This document shows, one piece after another, positions 32,594-41,219 of a stretch of DNA of 64,000 nt. Location of the stretch: NCBI GenBank assembly GCA_035551835.1, contig DASZMN010000092.1:1-64000 (forward strand), written 5' to 3'. The stretch is from Bog-473 sp035551835. GTDB taxonomy: Bacteria; Actinomycetota; Acidimicrobiia; Acidimicrobiales; RAAP-2. The translations under genes were made by a program, and so were the position numbers. The notes under the pieces were generated by a model. The model was not told the DNA's origin and searched no databases. It saw nothing but the letters and a program-made list of their open reading frames with translations. Position 1 is the first letter of the stretch. Each line of letters starts with the position of its first letter.

Positions 32594-33706
32594 TCAGCTG
32601 TCGTACATCAAGACGCCGCGGATGTTCTTGCCGTCGCGCATGTCCTGATAGCCCTGGTTGATGTCCCCCAGCTTGTAGGTGGCGGTGATCATCGAGTCGA
32701 GGTCGAGCTGCCCCTCGCGGTAGAGCTTCAGCAGCTTGGGGATGTCGGAGTGGATGTTGGCCGAGCCGAAGATGCTGCCCACCACCTGCTTCTCCATGAT
32801 GGTGAGCTGCATCAGGTTCATCGTGACGTCGATCTCGGTCATCGGATGGATGTTGGTGACGACGACACGTCCGCGCTTGGCGGTCAGCCCGAGGATCGAC
32901 TCCATCATCGACCCCTGGCCGATGCCCATGGCGCAGATGACCTTGTCGCACATGCGGCCCCAGGTCTCTCGCTGGATCAACTCGAAGGCTTCCTCGACCG
33001 ACGGCGCGACGTGGGTCGCACCAAAGGTGGGGGCGAGCGTGCGCTTGAGTTCCACCGGGTCGATGGCGAAGATCATCTCGGCGCCGGCGAGACGGGCGCC
33101 CTGCACGGCGGAGGCACCGATGCCGCCGATGCCGATCACGGCCACGTAGTCGCCCGGTCGCACGTCGGCGGCATAGACCGCCGACCCCCATCCGGTGGTC
33201 ACGCCGCAACCGACGAGGCAGGCCTTCTCGAGCGGGACGTCGTCGAGGATCTTCACGCAGGACGCCTGGTTGACCACCGTGTAGGGCGCGAAGGTGCCGA
33301 GGCAGACCATCGTCGCGACATCCTGTCCACGGGCGTGATGCCGAATGGTGCCGTCCATCTGCCGGCCGGCCATCAGGACGCCGCCCACGTCGCACAGGTT
33401 GGAGTGCCCCGTGGCGCACGAGGGGCACTTGCCACAGGCCGGCACGAACCCGAGCACCACGTGGTCACCGGGCTTGAGGGCGGTGACGCCGGGGCCGACC
33501 TCTTCGATGACGCCAGCGCCCTCGTGGCCGCCGATCATGGGGAGCGGGACGGGCATGTCGCCGGTGACGAGGTGCTCGTCGGAGTGGCACATGCCGGACG
33601 CCGCGAGGCGGATCAGCACCTCCCCGTCCTTGGGCGGATCGAGCTCGATGGGCTCCACGCTCCATTCTCCCGGGCGCTCCCACAGGACTGCCGCTTCGGT
33701 TTCCAC
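32594..33706 (-). CDS. Zinc-containing alcohol dehydrogenase, NDMA-dependent type
   Basis: This 370-aa class III-like medium-chain dehydrogenase resembles the actinobacterial nicotinoprotein (NDMA-dependent) group. Catalytic zinc ligands are in AASGMCHSDEHLVTG and GGHEGAGVIEEVGPG, and the structural zinc cysteines in CGKCPSCATGHSNLCDVGG. The cofactor fold reads VAVIGIGGIGASAVQGA. A tightly bound NAD cofactor regenerated by an unknown acceptor is known for this group. A GGGGAGG ribosome binding site precedes the GTG at 33706. Confidence 0.88.
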   Translation of the reverse strand: METEAAVLWERPGEWSVEPIELDPPKDGEVLIRLAASGMCHSDEHLVTGDMPVPLPMIGGHEGAGVIEEVGPGVTALKPGDHVVLGFVPACGKCPSCATGHSNLCDVGGVLMAGRQMDGTIRHHARGQDVATMVCLGTFAPYTVVNQASCVKILDDVPLEKACLVGCGVTTGWGSAVYAADVRPGDYVAVIGIGGIGASAVQGARLAGAEMIFAIDPVELKRTLAPTFGATHVAPSVEEAFELIQRETWGRMCDKVICAMGIGQGSMMESILGLTAKRGRVVVTNIHPMTEIDVTMNLMQLTIMEKQVVGSIFGSANIHSDIPKLLKLYREGQLDLDSMITATYKLGDINQGYQDMRDGKNIRGVLMYDS

Positions 33707-33790
33707 TGTGCCTCCCCAGCCGTGGCGCGATGGCGCGCTCGGTACGCTACCGGCCCCGCGCTCGCCGGCGCCTCTTGGCGGCGTCCTCCC

Positions 33791-34384
33791 TCATCCGCTG
33801 TGCCGGGTGCGCCTGGTGAAAAGCCAGGCGGGGTAGAACACCCACCACAGCAGCGACATGGCGGCGGCGACCGGCACTGCGGCCAGGCTCAGCAGGCCGA
33901 GGTGCAGGACGGCCGGGAGCCGGGCCAGGGCGCCGGCCGGCGGTACCGCCGTCAGCGCACGGGCGCGATCGACGTCCATGGCGAGCAGCGCGTCGGGCGC
34001 ATAGGGGTAAAGGTTCTGCTGACGGCGGCCTCGGATGAACGCCCGCACGGTGCGACCCGGACAAACGAAGAAGCCGCTCAGCAGGCCGGCGAGATCGAGG
34101 ACCCAGGCCGCGCCGTAGCGGCCGCAGCCGCCGCTCGCGAGCTCCCACGCGCTGATCTCGAGCTCCCCCTCGCGGTCCGTGTGGTAGCCCGACACGAGAT
34201 GGTTCAGGTCGTGGATGCGCACGGCGCGTTGGCGCGCCCGCGTGTTCGGGATCGGGTACGGCATCGGACCCACCTTGACCACGGCGAAGGGCTCCGAGTT
34301 CCCGGCGTCGGGTGGGAGTCGGCTGGCGCGCAGATGCTCCTCGAGCGCCGCCGCCATCGTCGGGGCCGAACCCGCCGCCATCAT
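33791..34384 (-). CDS. COQ4-like membrane protein
   Basis: This 197-aa protein contains IHDLNHLVSGYHTDREGELE, which fits the COQ4 zinc signature HDxxH-x11-E exactly. The C-terminal third holds a hydrophobic segment (ALARLPAVLHLGLLSLAAVP and following) likely to anchor it in the membrane. COQ4 acts in ubiquinone synthesis in eukaryotes and proteobacteria. An actinobacterium is expected to use menaquinone, so the role is open. The ATG at 34384 is preferred over a TTG at 34423. The divergent hydrolase gene starts 98 bp away. Confidence 0.7.
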   Translation of the reverse strand: MMAAGSAPTMAAALEEHLRASRLPPDAGNSEPFAVVKVGPMPYPIPNTRARQRAVRIHDLNHLVSGYHTDREGELEISAWELASGGCGRYGAAWVLDLAGLLSGFFVCPGRTVRAFIRGRRQQNLYPYAPDALLAMDVDRARALTAVPPAGALARLPAVLHLGLLSLAAVPVAAAMSLLWWVFYPAWLFTRRTRHSG

Positions 34385-34482
34385 GCGCGTCTCAGAGTGC
34401 CAGGGGCCCCGGCCGGACGACAAATCGGTTGCCTAAGCTCCGAGCGCGCCCGCCGTCGCGAGAGCCGCCAGAAAGAGGAGCC

Positions 34483-35364
34483 ATGACGGAGACAGGCCAG
34501 CTGGAAATCGAGGTGCCGGGTGGCCGCCTGCACGTGACCCGCTTCGGCTCGGGGCGGCGCGCGGTGCTCGCTATCCACGGCATCACCGCCTCGTCGATGT
34601 CGATGGCCGTCGTGGCACGTCACCTCGGCTCCGACGTGACGTTGCTGGCACCGGATCTGAGGGGACGCGGTGCGTCCGCCAGGTTGCCCGGCCCCTACGG
34701 CATGCGGGCGCACGCCAACGACTGCGCGGCGGTGATCAGCGCGTTGGGCCAACCACCGGTGATCGTGCTCGGCCACTCCATGGGTGGTTACGTGGCCGTG
34801 GTCCTGGCGGCCACCTACCCCGAACTGGTCGAACGACTCGTGCTGGCCGACGGCGGGCTGCCGCTCCCGAGGCCGGAGGGTGCCCTCGCGGACCTCCACC
34901 CCGACGAGCTGATCGACACCCTGCTCGGACCGGCGATCGAGCGGCTGAGCATGGTGTTCCCGACGGAAGACTCCTATCTCGACTTCTGGCGGACCCACCC
35001 CGCCATGGAGGAGTGGAACAGCGACGTCGAGGCGTACCTGCGCTACGACCTCCGACCCGTGCCGGGAGGGTACCGCTCGCGCGTGGTGGAGGCGGCCGTG
35101 CGGATCGACGGCGCGGAGCAAATGGTGGCACCGGAGCTGATCCCAGAATCGCTGCGCGCCGTGCGGTGTTCGATCCATTTCGTCGGTGCACCGCGCGGGC
35201 TCCTCAACCAGCCGTCGCCCATGATCCCCGACGAAGTCGTGCGACACTGGGAACGTGAGCTCCCTGACCTGCGCGCCGACGTCGTCGCGGACGTCAACCA
35301 CTACACGCTCGTCGTCGGCGAGCGCGGGGCGGCCGAGGTGGCCCGAGTCGTGCGTGAAGGCTGA
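34483..35364 (+). CDS. Alpha/beta hydrolase
   Basis: This 293-aa alpha/beta-hydrolase fold protein has the oxyanion region LAIHGITASSMSM near residue 28, the nucleophile elbow VLGHSMGGYVAVVLA near residue 92, and a final catalytic His in VADVNHYTLVVGE near residue 275. An acid residue of the triad is not assigned. A GAGGAG lies just before the ATG at 34483. The substrate is not predictable. It is followed after 42 bp by the MFS exporter, possibly as one unit. Confidence 0.85.
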   Translation: MTETGQLEIEVPGGRLHVTRFGSGRRAVLAIHGITASSMSMAVVARHLGSDVTLLAPDLRGRGASARLPGPYGMRAHANDCAAVISALGQPPVIVLGHSMGGYVAVVLAATYPELVERLVLADGGLPLPRPEGALADLHPDELIDTLLGPAIERLSMVFPTEDSYLDFWRTHPAMEEWNSDVEAYLRYDLRPVPGGYRSRVVEAAVRIDGAEQMVAPELIPESLRAVRCSIHFVGAPRGLLNQPSPMIPDEVVRHWERELPDLRADVVADVNHYTLVVGERGAAEVARVVREG

Positions 35365-35406
35365 GGTGCCCGCCGATCCGGTCCGCTGCGGCGGCCCGGC
35401 CCCGTC

Positions 35407-37149
35407 GTGGTGACACAGCAGCCGCGGCCGGAACGCAGCCTGGTCAACGAGAACCACAAATGGATCGCGCTGTTCATCACCACCCTGGGCATGTTGATGG
35501 CGGCGATCGACGGTTCGATCGTGCTCATTGCCCTGCCGGCCATTTTCCGCGGCATCCACCTCGACCCGCTGCTCCCGTCGAACACGTTCTTCCTGTTGTG
35601 GATGATCCTGGGCTTCCTCATCGTCACCAGCGTCCTGGTCGTGAGCCTTGGCAAGCTCGGCGACCTCTATGGCCGGGTGCGCATGTACAACCTCGGTTTT
35701 GCGGTCTTCACGTTCTTCTCGCTCCTGCTGAGCATCACCTGGATGACCGGCACGGCCGGCGGCGTCTGGCTGATCGTGATGCGCATCTTTCAGGGTGTGG
35801 GCGCGGCGATGCTGATGGCGAACTCGGCCGCGATCCTCACCGACGCCTTCCCGCCCGACCGCCGCGGGTTCGCCCTGGGCATCAACCAGGCCGCGGCCAT
35901 CAGCGGGACCTTCATCGGCCTGCTGCTCGGCGGCCTGCTGGCCCAGGTGAACTGGCGCCTCATCTTCTTGGTGTCCGTGCCGATCGGGTTGTTCGCCACG
36001 ATCTGGGGCTACTTCTCCCTTCACGAGGTCGCTCGCGGCTCGGGAGGAAAGATCGACTGGGCTGGCAACGTGACCTTCGCCATCGGGTTGATCCTCGTCA
36101 TGGTGGGCATCACCTACGGAATCGAGCCCTACGGGCACCATCCGATGGGATGGACGAACCCGACCGTGCTGGCCGAGCTCGGCCTCGGCGTCGCCTTCCT
36201 GATCCTCTTCTGCTGGATCGAGGCCCATTCCGACCAACCGATGTTCCGGCTGCAGCTGTTCAAGATCAGGGCCTTCTCGGCCGGCGTCTTCGCCAGCTTC
36301 CTCGGCGCGCTCGGCCGCGGCGGCCTGATGTTCATGCTGATCATCTGGCTCCAGGGCATCTGGCTGCCCCAGCACGGCTACACGTTCGAGGTGACCCCGC
36401 TGTGGGCGGGCATCTACATGATCCCGTTGACGGCCGGCTTCATGATTGCCGGACCGCTGTCGGGCGTGCTGTCGGACCGCTACGGCTCGCGACCGTTTGC
36501 CACGTTCGGCATGCTCGGCACGGCGGCGTGCTTCCTCCTGCTCGAGACTTTGCCGGTCAACTTCGCTTACAGCGAGTTCGCCGTGCTCCTGTTCGTCACC
36601 GGCGCGTGCATGTCCACCTTCGGTGCGTCCAACCGCACGGGGGTGATGAACAGCCTCCCGGCGACCGACCGGGGGGCCGGGTCGGGGATGAACACGACGT
36701 TCCAGAACTCGGCCCAGGTGCTCTCCATCGGCATCTTCTTCACGTTGATCATCGTGGGGCTCTCCGACACCCTCCCGGCCGCGCTCGTGCGCGGATTGAG
36801 CGCGCACGGCGTGCCGGTCCAAATTGCAGTGTCGATTTCGCACCTCCCGCCCGTCTCGACGTTGTTCGCGGCGTTCCTGGGCTACAACCCGGCGAGCCAC
36901 CTCCTGGGCCCGCACGTCTTGTCGCAGCTGACGCCTGGCCAACGCGCCACGGTCACGGGCGAGCAGTTCTTCCCGAGCCTGATCACCGACGCGTTTCGAG
37001 ACGGCCTCCACGCGGCCTTCAACTTCGGCATCGTCATGTGCCTGGTCGGCGCCGCCGCCTCGTGGACCCGGGGCGGGAAGGCGCCGGCGAGCGCCGAGGC
37101 CGCGCCAGTTCCTGCGTTCGGCGCGCAACCGGAACCGGCGACGTTGTGA
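35407..37149 (+). CDS. DHA2-type MFS transporter (drug exporter family)
   Basis: This 580-aa protein has about 14 hydrophobic segments, the number expected for the DHA2 (14-TM) family. Family blocks are TLGMLMAAIDGSIVLIALPA at helix 1, SLGKLGDLYGRVRMYNLGF (the GxxxDxxGRxR-type loop motif), FQGVGAAMLMANSAAILTDA, and SGVLSDRYGSRPFATFGMLG. Exported substrates are unknown. The gene starts at GTG 35407 or 35410, soon after the hydrolase gene. The 30-residue C-terminus is Ala/Pro-rich. Confidence 0.88.
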   Translation: MVTQQPRPERSLVNENHKWIALFITTLGMLMAAIDGSIVLIALPAIFRGIHLDPLLPSNTFFLLWMILGFLIVTSVLVVSLGKLGDLYGRVRMYNLGFAVFTFFSLLLSITWMTGTAGGVWLIVMRIFQGVGAAMLMANSAAILTDAFPPDRRGFALGINQAAAISGTFIGLLLGGLLAQVNWRLIFLVSVPIGLFATIWGYFSLHEVARGSGGKIDWAGNVTFAIGLILVMVGITYGIEPYGHHPMGWTNPTVLAELGLGVAFLILFCWIEAHSDQPMFRLQLFKIRAFSAGVFASFLGALGRGGLMFMLIIWLQGIWLPQHGYTFEVTPLWAGIYMIPLTAGFMIAGPLSGVLSDRYGSRPFATFGMLGTAACFLLLETLPVNFAYSEFAVLLFVTGACMSTFGASNRTGVMNSLPATDRGAGSGMNTTFQNSAQVLSIGIFFTLIIVGLSDTLPAALVRGLSAHGVPVQIAVSISHLPPVSTLFAAFLGYNPASHLLGPHVLSQLTPGQRATVTGEQFFPSLITDAFRDGLHAAFNFGIVMCLVGAAASWTRGGKAPASAEAAPVPAFGAQPEPATL

Positions 37150-37219
37150 GCGGTGCCTGATCGGAGGCCGCCATCGGATCTGACTGGATGTGAGCAACGC
37201 GCCGAACGGAGAGAAAGTC

Positions 37220-37672
37220 GTGCCAACAGAACTTCCCCAGAGCCTCCGCGACCTTCTCGACCGACCGCTGTTCGCTCACGTGGCCACGCTGCGACAGGAC
37301 CGAAGCCCGCAGAGCAGCGTCATGTGGTTTGCCTGGGACGGACGCAGGGCTCGGTTCTCACATACGAGCACCCGCCAGAAGTACCGCAATCTCCGCAGGG
37401 ACGGCCGGGTTTCGTTCCATGTCCGGGACCCGACAACCCGTATGAACGCTGGAAGTACGTGGAAGGATCGAGTCCATGGACTCCGACCCCGACGCGGCGT
37501 TCTCCCGCTCACTCCAGGAGCGCAATGACCTCGAAGTGCCGGTCTTCGACGCTGACGTCCGGATCGTCGTGGTGGTGAAGCCCCACCAACTTCATCACCG
37601 TGGACGGTGGCTTGACCCCAGCGGAGACGGTGGCGCTCACCGAACTGTGGCCAAAGCGGATACCGACGACTA
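37220..37672 (+). pseudogene. Degraded PPOX/F420-type flavin or F420-dependent oxidoreductase
   Basis: The first frame (GTG 37220, ribosome binding site GAGAGAAAG) reads LRDLLDRPLFAHVATLRQD and SVMWFAWDGRRARFSHTSTR, then KYRNLRRDGRVSFHVRDP, typical of the PPOX-class fold. After about 37430 the homology continues one base out of frame (DNPYERWKYVEG), shifts again near 37466 (DPDAAFSRSLQERNDLEV, then VFDADVRIVVV), and again near 37592 (FITVDGGLTPAETVALTELW). Three frame breaks make an intact product unlikely unless sequence errors caused them. It opens the low-GC decay region. Confidence 0.75.
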
Positions 37673-37795
37673 GCGGTACTGGCCAAACGAGCGAGCCCGG
37701 GTGTTCGCATATTCGCCCTTGGTCGATCCAAAGGCTGGGAATTGGCCGCGGACGGCCGGTCCCGTCGATTGGAGCCGGCACAGAGCTCGCCGTCT

Positions 37796-38134
37796 CTACG
37801 TGATCTGCTCGATCAACATGACCCCGCCGGACCGGTCGTAGAAAATGATCGTCATCGCCTGGGTATCCACGCTCCACCTCTCGATTCCGCTGTCAGCCAG
37901 GCCAGCCGACATCTCCACGTAGCTCGTCTCGCCCCGCTCGTGACGACGCCCGTGGAGCTTCTCGATCTGCTCGAGGGTGAACACTCGGAAATGCTCACGA
38001 CAACCCTGAGCCCCGCACCGTCCGCATAAAGGTTTGCAGGCCCTCGCTTCAAGGAAGTTGAGAACCGCCGGTGTTACGCCCGCGGCGCGCCGATGCGCGC
38101 CACCGGCACCAACATCAGTTCCGGCAGGAGTCAT
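37796..38134 (-). CDS. Hypothetical protein
   Basis: I do not recognise this 112-aa protein. It contains CKPLCGRCGAQGCREHFRVF (four Cys, possible metal site) near residue 40, then a helical EQIEKLHGRRHERGETSYVE segment and a C-terminal FYDRSGGVMLIEQIT. The composition is plausible for a real protein and unlike a shadow frame. The ATG at 38134 overlaps the upstream Rpf-like gene stop by 20 bp and has a poor ribosome binding site, so it could also be a fragment. Confidence 0.4.
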   Translation of the reverse strand: MTPAGTDVGAGGAHRRAAGVTPAVLNFLEARACKPLCGRCGAQGCREHFRVFTLEQIEKLHGRRHERGETSYVEMSAGLADSGIERWSVDTQAMTIIFYDRSGGVMLIEQIT

Positions 38135-39221
38135 TCCAAGGTTGTTCGCCGTCGGCCTGGTAGAGGGCAATAGCGAGATCGTCCTGCTGGGCTGGCGTCG
38201 CCTCGTTCGGTGGGACGTTGACCAGCTGCGGCATGCCGGCCAACACCGCCGCTTCGTTCCACGTCGCCTGGCTGAATTGGAATCCGCCCATGTAGGTGCC
38301 GCCCGGCGAAACGGCCCCGTAGTTGCCGCCCGACTCGGCCTGCAGGACGCATTGAAGGAAGGGCGGGAGTGACGGATTACCAGACGAAGCACTGGAGCCG
38401 TCAGCCGAGGACGCAGGCGCGGCGGCGGGTGACGATGACGCACTCACCGAAGCCGAGGCAGAGGCCGAGGCAGAGGCCGCCGCGGCATCAGCTTTGGCTT
38501 GGGCTGCCCGGACGGCCGCCGCTGCGGCTGCGGCTTGCGCCGCCTGCTGCTGTGCCACCGCCACTGCGAGCTCACCCGTGATCTCGGACTGCTGTGACGC
38601 GAGCTGACCCTCGGTCTGGCGCGCGGCGTCGGACAGGGTGGCCTGCTGTCGAGTTGTCGCTTGGTCCTGGGCCTCCTGCTTCTCGAGCGAAGTGCGTTCG
38701 GCACGCAAACCGCCTTCGTCTGTATGGAGGGCGTCGATCGTAAGGGCGATATCACCGCTCGCCACCTCTTCGTACTCCGATTTCGTGGGCGCTTCTTTTT
38801 GGTTCTCGAACAGAGACGCGGACCCACTCACCTCGGGGTCCAAGTTGATATAGGCCGACACCGCTTCAGATTGCAGCCGTTTGCGATCGCGGGTCACCCG
38901 ATTCGCGTCGGCTTGGATTTGAACTTCACTGGCTCCGATCGCGTTCTCATCGCGTTGGACCTTCGCCGTGTCGACGTCGTATTGCTGTTGGTACGTGCCG
39001 ATCTGGAGCTGCTCCAGAACGAGATCCCGAGTGATCTGCTCCGCCTGAGCCTTGAGACTGGACACTTGATCGGCCGCGACGCGTCCCGGAGTCTCGACCA
39101 CCATTGCAGTGATTGAGAATACGAAAGACAGGCCCATCAACCCCGCCCCTAGACCGGCGAGTCGATGCACTCGGCATCGGAGACCTGGCTGCGTCGTCAG
39201 GGGGTTCCCGGCGTCGGCCAC
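38115..39221 (-). CDS. Rpf-like transglycosylase-domain protein with coiled coil
   Basis: This secreted or membrane-anchored protein is 368 aa. A hydrophobic signal segment (LAGLGAGLMGLSFVFSITAM) is followed by a long Gln/Ala/Glu-rich coiled coil, an Ala/Ser-rich linker of about 50 residues, and a C-terminal lysozyme-like domain of about 80 residues. That domain reads FLQCVLQAESGGNYGAVSPG with the catalytic Glu, then GGFQFSQATWNEAAVLAG. This is the resuscitation-promoting-factor type. The start is uncertain: GTG 39221, GTG 39170 and ATG 39299 are all in frame; the first was taken for a weak AAAGG upstream. Confidence 0.78.
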   Translation of the reverse strand: MADAGNPLTTQPGLRCRVHRLAGLGAGLMGLSFVFSITAMVVETPGRVAADQVSSLKAQAEQITRDLVLEQLQIGTYQQQYDVDTAKVQRDENAIGASEVQIQADANRVTRDRKRLQSEAVSAYINLDPEVSGSASLFENQKEAPTKSEYEEVASGDIALTIDALHTDEGGLRAERTSLEKQEAQDQATTRQQATLSDAARQTEGQLASQQSEITGELAVAVAQQQAAQAAAAAAAVRAAQAKADAAAASASASASASVSASSSPAAAPASSADGSSASSGNPSLPPFLQCVLQAESGGNYGAVSPGGTYMGGFQFSQATWNEAAVLAGMPQLVNVPPNEATPAQQDDLAIALYQADGEQPWNDSCRN

Positions 39222-39405
39222 GATTACACAAACCTTTAGTCGATTTGACGTCGGCCATGCAACTCGTAGGTGATCGCACGCCTCGGATGAGACGTTCACG
39301 TCGTTTGCGGGACTTCACTCAGGGTATGCAAAGTGATGAAGGCGTGAGGCGGCACTTATCGATTGGTGGCGTCCCAGGTAACTCCGACAGATGGAGTTTG
39401 CGATA

Positions 39406-39828
39406 ATGCGTGGAACAGGCGGCGAGACATCATCTGATTTTCAAACCGTTGGGTACGAGGAGTTCTCTCCCAATGTGGACTCCATAGCGGAGGTTCGACG
39501 ATTCGTCCGCAGGGTCGTGGAGCGACAAGGTTTGGAAGAAGACTCGGTGAACGGATGTGAACTCATTGCTGATGAGCTCGCCACGAACGCGCTCACTTAC
39601 ACCGGGTCTTTCTATTCCGTGGATGTCGAGCAGTCCGAAACCCGCGTCCGCATTGCTGTACGCGATGACTCACGCGTCCTTCCGGTGCTCCGACAGCCAA
39701 CAGCTGATAGCGAATCAGGTCGTGGCCTTCGCGTTGTATCCGAGGCATCGACTTACTGGGGGGCTGACTCACTCGGCCTCGGCAAGGAGATCTGGGCCGA
39801 CATCGCAACAGAGTCCGGCGGCCACTGA
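39406..39828 (+). CDS. RsbW-like anti-sigma factor-type HATPase
   Basis: This 140-aa protein is a lone HATPase_c_2 module. Motifs are the N box GCELIADELATNALTYTG near residue 54 and the G box DSESGRGLRVVSEASTYWGA near residue 105. Partner-switching kinases of this form bind a sigma factor or anti-anti-sigma protein; no partner gene is adjacent. A GGAG at 39392-39397 favours the ATG at 39406 over that at 39391. Lower GC than its neighbours. Confidence 0.75.
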   Translation: MRGTGGETSSDFQTVGYEEFSPNVDSIAEVRRFVRRVVERQGLEEDSVNGCELIADELATNALTYTGSFYSVDVEQSETRVRIAVRDDSRVLPVLRQPTADSESGRGLRVVSEASTYWGADSLGLGKEIWADIATESGGH

Positions 39829-40256
39829 ACGCGGGCGACCGCCGCTCTGGCCCAGAACGTGCAGAGGCTCCGACGGCAGCGCGGTGTTGTCAGTACTCCG
39901 CGAGGCGAAGCGGCGGGCGAAGTCCGCCTCGGCCAGATCTCGCAGCCGGGCCACGAGCAGTGCGACGTCGGCGTCGTGGCTTCCGAGCACGGCGCGGGAT
40001 AGCCCTCACCGGGTGGGACGGCCGCGTCCTCGAGTTCGACCTCGATCCCCGTCGGAGCCCGCCAGAGGCGGAAGCGCAGAACCCGTCTGTGGCCGTTCGC
40101 GTCGGTAGTGCTCATGGGCGGCGGGGCGTCGGGCAGGCGGGGGTAACCAGCGTGGGGGGACACGCGAACGTCAATGCAATGGTCGCAGAGCGGCGCGCCC
40201 GTGAGGTGGGTTCTCACGTCTGTCGATCCACAGTCCCGGCAGATGTCGTCGGCCAT
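39769..40256 (-). pseudogene. Frameshifted Cys-rich hypothetical gene
   Basis: The first frame starts at ATG 40256 with ICRDCGSTDVRTHLTGAPLC and continues through a conserved-looking RLWRAPTGIEVELEDAAVPP. At about 39985 it runs out of sense, while an adjacent frame carries on with VLGSHDADVALLVARLRDLA and DFARRFASRSTD to 39769. One extra C restores the two as a single protein of about 160 aa (DUF7713-like from memory; weak). Its 3' end overlaps the HATPase gene tail to tail by 60 bp. Confidence 0.6.
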
Positions 40257-40380
40257 GTCATGAGAGCATTGCGTGAGCTCGAACCCGGACTCGATGGCGC
40301 GAACTGAGATCGGTTGAGTGCAGACCTCCGCTTCTAGGAGCAAGAGCCAATACAGGGATGGGCCTCGAAATCGATTTGTC

Positions 40381-40401
40381 GTACCACTGTGCTACTATAC
40401 C
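40381..40401 (+). promoter_or_regulatory. Antitoxin-gene promoter and palindromic operator
   Basis: GTACCAC-T-GTGCTAC (40381-40395) is an inverted repeat with 6 of 7 arm positions matching. It runs into TACTAT/TATACC (40393-40401), a -10 element ending 3-6 bases before the ATG at 40405. The layout suggests a leaderless transcript repressed by the antitoxin binding to its own operator. Confidence 0.55.
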
Positions 40402-40404
40402 GAT

Positions 40405-40680
40405 ATGGCTGTTCGGAAGAAGCGATCCATCTCGATGCCGCCCGACCTTGATGCTGAAATCGAGGAGGCTGCCCGACGCTTGGGAATGACCTACAGCGCG
40501 TGGCTGGCACACACCGCACGGAAGGAATTCGCCATTCGGGCGGGCCTTGCGGCGGTCGACGCTTTCGAAAAGGAAATGGGGGCCTTTCGCCCCGAGGAGC
40601 TGGCCGAAGCTGAGGAATGGGCTGCGGACGTCGTCGACCGAGCCAAGAGGACGGGGGCTCGTCGACGCCAGAGCGCGTGA
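40405..40680 (+). CDS. Ribbon-helix-helix antitoxin (VapB-like)
   Basis: This 91-aa protein has an N-terminal RKKRSISMPPDLDAEIEEAA ribbon-helix-helix segment with LGMTYSAWLAHTARKEF as the second helix, followed by an acidic helix (EKEMGAFRPEELAEAEEWAA) suited to neutralise a toxin. It precedes and overlaps the PIN-domain gene by one base (TGATG), the standard toxin-antitoxin order. Autoregulation through the upstream palindrome is likely. Confidence 0.78.
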   Translation: MAVRKKRSISMPPDLDAEIEEAARRLGMTYSAWLAHTARKEFAIRAGLAAVDAFEKEMGAFRPEELAEAEEWAADVVDRAKRTGARRRQSA

Positions 40681-41060
40681 TGGGAGTCACTTACGACTCG
40701 GACGCACTCGTGGCCGCGGATCGGGGTGAACGCCGGATGTGGGCACGCCACCGAGCTCTTCTCACTCTCCGCGAGGTACCCACCGTGCCCACTCCGGTGG
40801 TCGCTCAGGTCTGGCGGGGTGGTGGTCGGCAAGCCCTCTTGTCCCGAATTCTTGTTGGGTGCAACATCGAGCCGTTCGAAGACGCTCAGGCCCGTTCGGT
40901 CGGTGTTCTTCTCGGTCGGTCAGAATCAACCGACGTCGTAGACGCGTGCGTGGTGGAGGGTGCGCTTCGCCGACGGGACTTGGTGGTCAGCTCCGATGAA
41001 AGTGACCTCAACGCAATTGCCACAGCCGTACATCGCCGGATCGAGGTCGAACGGCCGTAG
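40680..41060 (+). CDS. PIN-domain toxin (VapC-like)
   Basis: This 126-aa PIN-domain ribonuclease-type protein carries the expected acidic residues in VTYDSDALVAADRGERR (first Asp), STDVVDACVVEGALRR (central Asp) and VVSSDESDLNAIA (C-terminal Asp pair). The usual Glu near VPTPVVAQVWRGG is replaced by Gln, as in many actinobacterial VapC-like toxins. The ATG at 40680 shares its A with the antitoxin stop. The toxin probably cleaves RNA, but the target is unknown. Confidence 0.78.
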   Translation: MGVTYDSDALVAADRGERRMWARHRALLTLREVPTVPTPVVAQVWRGGGRQALLSRILVGCNIEPFEDAQARSVGVLLGRSESTDVVDACVVEGALRRRDLVVSSDESDLNAIATAVHRRIEVERP

Positions 41061-41124
41061 TGCAAACGCTACTGAACGATGAAACACAGCACGAGGTGTG
41101 TGATCGATCTCGTTTGCTTGGACC

Positions 41125-41142
41125 CTTCAGGTTCAGGTTCAG
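41125..41142. repeat. 6-bp triplicate repeat
   Basis: Three tandem copies of the hexamer TTCAGG (within CTTCAGGTTCAGGTTCAGG) lie between the PIN-domain gene and the tRNA gene. The surrounding 159 bp holds no gene that I can support. Confidence 0.6.
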
Positions 41143-41219
41143 GAGACCATGTGGGCAATTGTTGGGACCGCTTGCAAACAGCCCCAGACCTCAAACCGGC
41201 CTCCCGAACTGAGAATACG

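Noticed and set aside
34381..37197. A 938-codon minus-strand open frame over the hydrolase and MFS genes
   Set aside because: It is antisense to two confident genes and reads as charged His/Glu/Arg-rich nonsense.
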